28,873 nucleotides of DNA, from NCBI GenBank assembly GCA_036794395.1, contig DAIRGS010000054.1, positions 1-28,873 on the forward strand, given 5' to 3'. A model generated the notes under the pieces. It saw only the letters and a program-made list of their open reading frames with translations. It did no database searches and was not told the DNA's origin. This stretch comes from DASXMX01 sp036794395. Lineage in GTDB: Bacteria; Planctomycetota; Phycisphaerae; Tepidisphaerales; Tepidisphaeraceae. How positions within the stretch are numbered: the first letter of the stretch is position 1; each line of letters opens with the position of its first letter. Shown here piece after piece: positions 22,856-28,873 of the stretch. The position numbers were made by a program, and so were the translations under genes.

Positions 22856-24322
22856 CTACGCCTTCACCTCGTCCACCGCACGATCCGGCCAGAAATCGCC
22901 CTTCTTCGCGTCGCCATGCGCATCGCCGCCGTGATGGGGATGCGCCTGCGGCAACACCGTTTTCACTTCAGCAATGGCCACGACGGGCAGGAACCGGCAG
23001 AACAGCAAAAACAAGGTGAAGAACAGGCCAAAGCTTCCGCTCAGCATTCCAATATCAATCAGCGTCGGGCGATACCAGAACCAGCTCGACGGAAGGAAAT
23101 CGCGCGTCAGCGATGTGGCGATAATCTCAAAACGCTCAAACCACATCCCCACGTTGGCCAGGATCGCGACGATCATCACGACCCACATATTGGTCCGCAT
23201 CGTCTTGGACCACAGAACCTGCGGCGAGATGGCATTGCAGAAGGTCATGATGCCCCACGCCCAGCCGTACGGGCCGAACGCCCGGTTGTGGAACGCAAAC
23301 CGCTCGTAGGGGTTCCCGCTGTACCAGGCGATGAAAAATTCGCTCATGTACGCGTAGGCCACGATCAGGCCGGTGCCCAGCATGATCTTGCACATGTTGT
23401 CGATATGCCGAAGCGTGATGATGTCCTTGAGCCCGAAGAACTCTCGGGCAGGCACCGCCAGCACCAGCACCATCGCGAACCCGCCGTAAATGGCCCCGGC
23501 CACGAAGTACGGCGGAAAGATCGTCGTATGCCAGCCAGGCACCTGCGAAGTGGCGAAGTCAAAGCTCACCACCGAGTGCACCGACAACACCAGCGGGGTC
23601 GCCAACGCCGCCAATATCAAATATGCCCGTTCGTAGCGGTGCCAGTGCCGGCATGAGCCATTCCAGCCCAGAGCGAAAAGCCCGTAGGCAAATTGCCGGA
23701 TTTTTCCGTTCGCTCGATCGCGAAGCGTCGCAAGATCCGGGATCAATCCAACGTACCAGAACAGCAGCGATACCGTGAAATACGTGCCGACCGCGAACAC
23801 GTCCCACAACAGCGGCGAGCGGAACTGCGGCCAAGCCTGCATCTGATTCGGAATCGGAAACAGCCAGTACGCCAACCACGGCCGCCCCACGTGTACGCCC
23901 GGGAACAACGCGGCGCAGATCACCGCGAAAATCGTCATAGCCTCGGCGAAGCGGTTGATGCCAGTTCGCCATTTCTGGCGGAACAGAAACAAGATGGCCG
24001 AAATCAGCGTGCCGGCATGACCGATACCGACCCAGAACACGAAGTTCACAATATCGAACGCCCACGCGACCGGCTGATTATTTCCCCAGACGCCAACGCC
24101 CGTGGTGAACAAATACAGCAGGCAAATTCCCAGAATGCCCAGGAATGACACCGAGATCATGAAGCAGATATTCCACGCCAGCGTTGCCGGTCGCTCGGCC
24201 AACCGCGACACCGCCTCGGTGATCGCCGCGAAGCTCCGCTTGTCCCCCACCACCAGCGGCGCCCGCTCACGCGGATCGTCCGTCGTGTTGTCGATGTCCA
24301 TGTTTGCCGGAATGGCTGTCAT
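22856..24322 (-). CDS. actC: ACIII membrane subunit ActC (NrfD family)
   Basis: A protein of 488 residues with about ten membrane helices of the NrfD/PsrC type. It has 'WGNNQPVAWAFDIVNFVFWVGIGHAGTLISAILFLFRQKWRTGINRFAEAMTIF' and 'SVVSFDFATSQVPGWHTTIFPPYFVAGAI', both hallmarks of ActC. The C-terminus is His-rich ('HPHHGGDAHGD'). It is probably the main quinol-binding subunit of ACIII. It is followed, after 117 bases, by actD. Confidence 0.95.
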   Translation of the reverse strand: MTAIPANMDIDNTTDDPRERAPLVVGDKRSFAAITEAVSRLAERPATLAWNICFMISVSFLGILGICLLYLFTTGVGVWGNNQPVAWAFDIVNFVFWVGIGHAGTLISAILFLFRQKWRTGINRFAEAMTIFAVICAALFPGVHVGRPWLAYWLFPIPNQMQAWPQFRSPLLWDVFAVGTYFTVSLLFWYVGLIPDLATLRDRANGKIRQFAYGLFALGWNGSCRHWHRYERAYLILAALATPLVLSVHSVVSFDFATSQVPGWHTTIFPPYFVAGAIYGGFAMVLVLAVPAREFFGLKDIITLRHIDNMCKIMLGTGLIVAYAYMSEFFIAWYSGNPYERFAFHNRAFGPYGWAWGIMTFCNAISPQVLWSKTMRTNMWVVMIVAILANVGMWFERFEIIATSLTRDFLPSSWFWYRPTLIDIGMLSGSFGLFFTLFLLFCRFLPVVAIAEVKTVLPQAHPHHGGDAHGDAKKGDFWPDRAVDEVKA

Positions 24323-24377
24323 GTCTTAGTCCGTCCGTCGCTGTTCGCCAGTCATCGCTGCTTGCTTCGGCAACCTC

Positions 24378-24487
24378 GTGACATGGGCTTCCAGCCCATG
24401 CTGGCAGCGTCCTATTACAAAAGCTTCCGGCAAGCAGTAACCAATTTGCTTAGAACGCACCCGACACGGGCTGGAAGCCCGTGTCAC
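24378..24487. repeat. Inverted pair of hairpin units between actB and actC
   Basis: The left unit (24378-24400, GTGACATGGGCTTCCAGCCC...) and the right unit (24463-24487) are inverted copies sharing GTGACA, GGGCTTCCAGCCC-type cores; each can form a hairpin on its own. They lie in the 179-base gap between the actB stop (24502) and the actC start (24322). The core resembles that of the repeat at 22761-22845. Confidence 0.8.
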
Positions 24488-24501
24488 AAATGCGCTTCGG
24501 C

Positions 24502-27500
24502 TTAACCAACCGTCTCCTTCTTCTCACCCTCCGCAGGATTGCGGAGCTTGGCCAGATATTTTGTTCTTGGCCGCGTATCCAGCTCTTCATGCAGAACCGC
24601 ATAAGAACGATTGTTCTTATGAAGCTTCGATACCTTCGATTCCTTATCGTTCAGGTTGCCGAAGACAATCGCCTGGGTCGGGCATGTCTGCTGGCAGGCG
24701 GTGAGGATATCTCCATCCTGCACGTCTTCCCCCTGCCCGCGCTTGGCGATCGTGGTGTTGTGAATCCGCTGCACGCAGTACGTGCATTTCTCCATCACGC
24801 CGCGCATGCGAACCGTGACTTCCGGATTGAACAGCATCTTCTGAACCGGATCGATCGACTCGTTCAACTGCGCATCGGGGATATTCGGATAGGGCTTGGC
24901 CCAGTTGCCCCGCGGGTCCTGACTGTGGTAGTCAAGGTAGTTGAACCGCCGGACCTTGTAAGGGCAGTTGTTCGAGCAGTAGCGGGTACCGATGCAGCGG
25001 TTGTACACCATGGTGTTCAACCCTTCCGTATCGTGCACCGTCGCACCCACCGGGCACACCTGCTCGCACGGCGCGTTCTCGCAGTGCTGGCACATCATCG
25101 GCTGATACACAACCTCAACGGTTGGATCTTCAACATCGCCCTTGAAGTAGCGATCGATGCGGAGCCACGCCATCTCGCGGTGATAATCCGACTGCACCTT
25201 GCCGACGATCGGAATGTTATTTTCCGCCTGACATGCAACCGCGCACGCATTGCATCCGATGCAACTGTTCATGTCGATCGCCATGCCCCACGCGTGCGTA
25301 TTCGTGTAGCCGCCCTTGTCAGGCTCTTCGAACAACTGAAGGCCGACTTTTCGCGGGCCAGGATGGGCCGACTTTGGATCCGACTTGAACTCGGCAAAAG
25401 TGGTCTCATGAATGATCAAACCCCCTTCGTTCTTCTCGCCGATCCGCATTTCGCGGCCTTCAAATCCGATGGTATCGATGATGTGATGATCCTGCGTCAT
25501 CACCAGCTTGTACGTGCCCGATGCCTTCGAAACCTTCGCGCCCGCAGCGACATCAAAGCCCTGCGTCGTGCGAACCTTGTTGACGTAGAAGCCCAGCTCA
25601 TCGCCGATATGCCCGGAGGCAGTCCGCCCATATCCCAGCGGAAGCGTAATCACCCCGACCGGCTGCCCCGGCAGAACGTAAGCCGCGATTTCCAGCGACC
25701 CTCCCCCGACATCAATCTTGATCACATCGCCGGTCGCAACGCCCATCGCGTCGGCGTCTTTCTTGGCAAGCAGCGCGGGATTATCCCATACAACCTTGGT
25801 CAGCGTATCCGGCGTTTCCTGAAGCCAGCCGTTGTTCGCGTAGCGCCCGTCATATGCTTTGCTGTCCGGAATGAACCGCAAATAGAATCCCTGCGACGCA
25901 TCCGCCGCGGGATATTGCCCCGCCTTCACGCTCACCTGGGCCGAGGGATACGTCCCGCCCTCCGCCACGCCCGCCTCAATGACCTTGCGGAACGCCAGAT
26001 CGAAACCGTCTTTAGGCAGCGTGGTTCCCCACGTTCGCTGAATGATCTCGTGACCTTCCGTCACCGAATCGCCGCTCACAATGGCCAGCACTTCAATCGT
26101 CGATTTGCCTTCAAACAACGGCATAATCAACGGCTGAACCACCCCCGCCGACCCATCCCACGCCCGCGCATCGCCCCACGATTCAAGGTAGTGAGCACGA
26201 GGAAGATGCCAGTGACATAGTTTCGAGGTTTCGTCTTCGTAAAGCCCGAGGCGAATCGTCGTCGCCACCTGCTTGAGTAAGTTCGCAAAATCCAGATCGG
26301 CCGGGGCATCGTACGCGGGGTTGCCACCGATGATCAGCAGCGTATTGATCTTGCCGGCCTTCATATCGGCGGCCAGATCTCCAATCGCCTTCACATGCGA
26401 CGGACGATCACCCGCCGGATCTTCATGAAGCGTAACAGTCTTGCCAATCCCGCCGATTTTTTCGTTGATCGCATGAACAAGCGCATGCCCCGCCGGAGAG
26501 AGTGCCCCGCCTCCCGCCACAACGCCGTTCTCTTTCAGATCCGCAGCAGCATTTGCGACGAACTTAGCTTCAGTATCCGAAAGCTTTTCATCACCAGCTA
26601 CGCCCGCAACCCCCACCTTCGCGGCAATCGCCCGGGCGATCGCATAAAGCCGGCTCGGATCGACCGGCAAGCGAACGTCCGCGACAGTGCCAGTGATGCT
26701 GAATGAAGTCTCCGCGATGAACACGCGGCTCATCTCGCCGGCATCCGCACTGCGACGCCGATCCGACCAATCCGCCGCATAGCGAATATGGGCCGGGTGG
26801 TTTCCCAGAACATCGGCATCGAGCAGAACAACCCGGGACGCCTTATCCAAGTGCAGGTAACTGCGAACCGCCTTGCCAAATGCGAGCTTTGAACCTTCAA
26901 GTGCGGCTTCCTGCCCGACCGGTTCGTACTCAACCCATTTGGCCTTGGGATACGCGTCCAAAAACCGCTTTCTCATGTCCGCCACGCTCGGGCCATCAGC
27001 CGCTTCGCTCAGAATCGCGAACCCTTCGCCATTACCCTTCATCGCGCCAAATTGCTTGCTGGCGAACGTGGTAAACGCCGCCCAAGTCGTCGCCTTATCG
27101 GCGAGCTTGACCTCCCGGCTGCGGGCCGGGTCATACATGTCCAGCAGACTGGCCTGCGAAAACGAATCCGCCGCCCCGATTTTATCTTTGATTGTCCACG
27201 ACAACGGGTGCGATGGATTGCCTTCAATTTTGATCGGACGTCCATCGTACGATGTCACCAGCAGCGGCATCGCAACGCCGCCCACTTCCATCGCCGTGGC
27301 ATATTGCTCAGGGGCGCCCGGCAGCCGCCCGCGCGGATTGGTCGAATACGGCGCGAGCTTTTCCTCGGGCCAGCGACGACATCCGCTCAGTGTCAGCCCG
27401 GCCAGCGCCATCGAAGCGCCCGCCAGCTTGAGGAACGTCCGGCGCGAACCGGGGCTCAGCATGTCGTCCACGTCGTAGCCGGGGAACTCCTTGCCGATCA

Positions 27501-27588
27501 TCTCCCGCATTTCGGGAGTGTCCGACAGGTGCGCAAGGCTCCGCCAGTACTCAACGCCTTTGACGGATGCGGGGGGTTTGGCATTCAT
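24502..27588 (-). CDS. actB: ACIII subunit ActB (MopB-like plus four-cluster ferredoxin-like domain)
   Basis: A protein of 1028 residues with start at 27588, overlapping the actA stop as ATGA; an alternative start lies 18 bases upstream. A twin-arginine signal 'SRRTFLKLAG' (48-57) and a lipobox-like 'TLSGC' (C70) point to Tat export and lipid anchoring. The N-terminal two thirds resemble a molybdopterin oxidoreductase but without the cofactor, as is usual for ActB. The C-terminal third binds Fe-S clusters: 'CIGCNACAVAC', 'CQHCENAPCEQVC', 'CIGTRYCSNNCPYK', 'CTYCVQRI...CQQTC', giving four clusters. It carries electrons from the quinol subunits to the c hemes. Confidence 0.96.
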   Translation of the reverse strand: MNAKPPASVKGVEYWRSLAHLSDTPEMREMIGKEFPGYDVDDMLSPGSRRTFLKLAGASMALAGLTLSGCRRWPEEKLAPYSTNPRGRLPGAPEQYATAMEVGGVAMPLLVTSYDGRPIKIEGNPSHPLSWTIKDKIGAADSFSQASLLDMYDPARSREVKLADKATTWAAFTTFASKQFGAMKGNGEGFAILSEAADGPSVADMRKRFLDAYPKAKWVEYEPVGQEAALEGSKLAFGKAVRSYLHLDKASRVVLLDADVLGNHPAHIRYAADWSDRRRSADAGEMSRVFIAETSFSITGTVADVRLPVDPSRLYAIARAIAAKVGVAGVAGDEKLSDTEAKFVANAAADLKENGVVAGGGALSPAGHALVHAINEKIGGIGKTVTLHEDPAGDRPSHVKAIGDLAADMKAGKINTLLIIGGNPAYDAPADLDFANLLKQVATTIRLGLYEDETSKLCHWHLPRAHYLESWGDARAWDGSAGVVQPLIMPLFEGKSTIEVLAIVSGDSVTEGHEIIQRTWGTTLPKDGFDLAFRKVIEAGVAEGGTYPSAQVSVKAGQYPAADASQGFYLRFIPDSKAYDGRYANNGWLQETPDTLTKVVWDNPALLAKKDADAMGVATGDVIKIDVGGGSLEIAAYVLPGQPVGVITLPLGYGRTASGHIGDELGFYVNKVRTTQGFDVAAGAKVSKASGTYKLVMTQDHHIIDTIGFEGREMRIGEKNEGGLIIHETTFAEFKSDPKSAHPGPRKVGLQLFEEPDKGGYTNTHAWGMAIDMNSCIGCNACAVACQAENNIPIVGKVQSDYHREMAWLRIDRYFKGDVEDPTVEVVYQPMMCQHCENAPCEQVCPVGATVHDTEGLNTMVYNRCIGTRYCSNNCPYKVRRFNYLDYHSQDPRGNWAKPYPNIPDAQLNESIDPVQKMLFNPEVTVRMRGVMEKCTYCVQRIHNTTIAKRGQGEDVQDGDILTACQQTCPTQAIVFGNLNDKESKVSKLHKNNRSYAVLHEELDTRPRTKYLAKLRNPAEGEKKETVG

Positions 27589-28295
27589 CGGTGACACGTG
27601 TAGCAACTCGTCATGTAAGCAGTGTCATGGATCTGGTATTCGCTCTTAAGCTTCTGGCCCAAAGCCGCGGCTTCATCCGCGTTCTCAGGATGCTTCCAGT
27701 CCATGTCGGTAATCTTCACGTCCTTGGGGCGCAGATGCGATTCGGGGGCGCGGTGGCAATCAAGGCACCACCCCATGCTCAGCGGCGCCGCCTGAAAAAC
27801 CACATCCATCCGGTCGATCCGGCTATGGCATTCCACGCATCCAACGCCGTGATTCACGTGCGCGCTGTGATTGAAATAAACGTAATTCGCCAGATTGTGA
27901 ATCTTAACCCACTCAACCGGCTTGCCAGTCGTCCAACTATCCCGCACCGGCTGAAGCAATGGGCTCTTGTCCCAGATTTTGGTGTGGCAGTTCATGCAGG
28001 TCTGCGTCGCGGGCAGCGAAGCAAACGCGGTCTTCTCGACCGTATTATGGCAATACCGGCAATCGATCCCCAGCTTGCCGGCATGCAGCGCGTGGCTGTA
28101 CCGGACGGGTTGATCCGGGGCATATCCAACGGCCATCGTCTTGGGCGATGCGCCAAACGCGAAGATCGTCGTCGCGTAAAGCAATCCGCCAATGGTGGCA
28201 ACGGCGCCGACGGGTGCGATGAGGTTGATCCAACGAGGGAACAGGAACCTCCCCGGGGCCCTCGCCTTCGTAGCGGTAGTTTCGCTTTCCGACAT
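27585..28295 (-). CDS. actA: ACIII pentaheme cytochrome c subunit ActA
   Basis: A protein of 236 residues with one N-terminal TM anchor (about 25-48) and five CxxCH heme sites (C79-H83, C100-H104, C153-H157, C177-H181, C231-H235), the known pattern of ActA. Segments such as 'YFNHSAHVNHGVGCVECH' hold extra axial His residues. It is the first gene of the operon and likely passes electrons to ActE and the oxidase. No clear Shine-Dalgarno sequence precedes the ATG at 28295; a 7+2+7 palindrome sits seven bases away instead. Confidence 0.95.
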   Translation of the reverse strand: MSESETTATKARAPGRFLFPRWINLIAPVGAVATIGGLLYATTIFAFGASPKTMAVGYAPDQPVRYSHALHAGKLGIDCRYCHNTVEKTAFASLPATQTCMNCHTKIWDKSPLLQPVRDSWTTGKPVEWVKIHNLANYVYFNHSAHVNHGVGCVECHSRIDRMDVVFQAAPLSMGWCLDCHRAPESHLRPKDVKITDMDWKHPENADEAAALGQKLKSEYQIHDTAYMTSCYTCHR

Positions 28296-28301
28296 AGGTT
28301 G

Positions 28302-28317
28302 AAACGAAAGTTCGTTT
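28302..28317. promoter_or_regulatory. AAACGAAAGTTCGTTT palindrome upstream of actA
   Basis: Perfect 7-bp arms and a 2-base spacer, seven bases upstream of the actA start codon, where the ribosome-binding site would be expected. It could be an operator or an RNA hairpin; no regulator is known. Confidence 0.4.
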
Positions 28318-28345
28318 TACGTGAATCCACCGGGCTCGCGCCCAT

Positions 28346-28368
28346 CCCTCCCGCGGTCCTCGGGAGGG
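28346..28368. promoter_or_regulatory. GC-rich hairpin in the actA leader
   Basis: CCCTCCCG/CGGGAGGG perfect arms with a 7-base loop. On the minus strand it would lie in the actA 5' leader if transcription begins beyond it; a short attenuator or decoy are possible. Confidence 0.4.
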
Positions 28369-28379
28369 TCGAGTAATCA

Positions 28380-28435
28380 TGTATGCGTTTTGCAATAGGT
28401 CAATTCCCGACCTGTGTGGCAAATGGTCGCATACA
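28380..28435. promoter_or_regulatory. Nested inverted repeat in the actA/pabB divergent region
   Basis: Three sets of matching arms nest about one centre: TGTATGCG/CGCATACA (28380-28387, 28428-28435), TTTGC/GCAAA (28389-28393, 28419-28423) and AGGTC/GACCT (28397-28401, 28409-28413), with a 7-base loop. It lies between divergent actA and pabB-like starts, so it may be an operator, a shared leader element or a cruciform. Confidence 0.5.
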
Positions 28436-28464
28436 GTGGTGCTCGGTGAGGTTCATATACCTGA

Positions 28465-28873
28465 ATGCAAAGTCTTTACAATGGCGCGGTGATGGAATCG
28501 ATGCTGCTTCGTCTGGACAGTTCGCATCCCAACCCCGGCCAGTGGCCATTCGCCCCCAGCGCCCCGCGCCTGCTCCTCCGCTGCGATGGGCACAGCCGGA
28601 TCACGTCACTTCACAACGCCAATGATCTGGTTCAAACCTGGGATGATCCCTGCGAAGCATTGGATTGGATGGAGCAGCATGCAACCAATCTTCCCGCCAC
28701 ATCACACGCACGGTGGATCGGATATCTCAGCTACGATCTGGGCCGATTATTCGAAAATCTTCCCGCCACTGCCGCCGACGATCTCAATTCGCCCCTGTTC
28801 GAATTTGGATTTTGCGATCGTCCTCATGAAATGCAACGGATTTCTCCCTCCACCGGTACTCCGGGGGAGGGTA
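28465..28873 (+). CDS. pabB: Aminodeoxychorismate synthase component I-like (PabB), 5' part only
   Basis: The frame opens at an ATG at 28465 (a stop is at 28462) and runs off the window, giving about 136 residues. Starts at 28492 or 28501 are also possible; GGTGAGG lies 13 bases before 28465, which is weak. The segment 'ARWIGYLSYDLGRLFENLP' (about 93-111) is the conserved N-terminal 'GYLSYDLGR-x-x-E-x-LP' of PabB/TrpE-family enzymes and is more like PabB. PabB makes 4-amino-4-deoxychorismate for folate. The catalytic C-terminal domain lies outside the window, so PabB versus another chorismate-binding family member is not settled. It is divergent from actA. Confidence 0.75.
   Translation, partial: MQSLYNGAVMESMLLRLDSSHPNPGQWPFAPSAPRLLLRCDGHSRITSLHNANDLVQTWDDPCEALDWMEQHATNLPATSHARWIGYLSYDLGRLFENLPATAADDLNSPLFEFGFCDRPHEMQRISPSTGTPGEG

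Noticed and set aside
24481..26220. A 579-codon open frame on the plus strand opposite actB, and shorter ones opposite coxA, coxC and the kinase
   Set aside because: These are antisense frames kept open by the codon use of real genes. They lack family motifs and ribosome sites, and the opposite strand has clear ActB/CoxA/CoxC/kinase motifs.

Overview
The window looks like a piece of a chromosome from a planctomycete-like bacterium, most likely of the Phycisphaerae/Tepidisphaerales type. This is inferred from style and content, because no rRNA or other marker is present. The pointers are fairly high GC, secreted proteins with Thr-Gln-Pro/Ser-Gln-Pro-rich stretches, a Uma2 protein, PolX with a PHP domain, a CehA/McbA-like protein, and an alternative complex III (ACIII) operon running into a caa3-type oxidase. 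No tRNA, rRNA, CRISPR array, transposase or phage gene was seen.

Layout. (1) 1-7656, minus strand: a secreted GH2 glycosidase, two tandem paralogous small secreted proteins, a small exported hypothetical protein, a Uma2-family protein with an upstream partner, a large secreted CehA/McbA-like protein, and a nucleotidyltransferase/small-protein pair that resembles a toxin-antitoxin (MNT-type) arrangement. (2) 7767-9841, plus strand: a compact three-gene operon holding a 69-residue unknown protein, a glucuronokinase-like GHMP kinase and a GalU-type uridylyltransferase, closed by a good intrinsic terminator. The kinase and uridylyltransferase together could convert glucuronate to UDP-glucuronate. 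(3) 10187-11962, minus: PolX. (4) 12193-28295, minus: one long respiratory operon, read actA-actB-actC-actD-actE-actF, a 99-residue single-TM protein, SCO, coxB, coxA, coxC, coxD, a second subunit III-like gene, and possibly a glycerophosphodiester phosphodiesterase at the end. (5) 28465 to the window end, plus: the start of a PabB-like gene, divergent from actA.

How it works together: ActA-F oxidise menaquinol/quinol and pass electrons to c-type cytochrome. The oxidase, whose subunit II carries its own fused cytochrome c, reduces O2. SCO supplies copper for the CuA centre. Subunit I has the Tyr-Ser motif in place of the usual Glu and so belongs to the A2 subtype.

The most unusual things I see are: an insertion of about 138 residues inside the CuA domain of CoxB, placed between the first His ligand and the Cys loop; a plant-like glucuronokinase coupled to an unknown 69-residue protein and GalU; a 109-bp dispersed repeat (about 91% identical copies at 1-109 and 12091-12199) flush against two unrelated stop codons; a general pattern in which seven repeat or hairpin elements all sit just 3' of stop codons, several inside the respiratory operon; and a nested inverted repeat in the actA/pabB divergent region.
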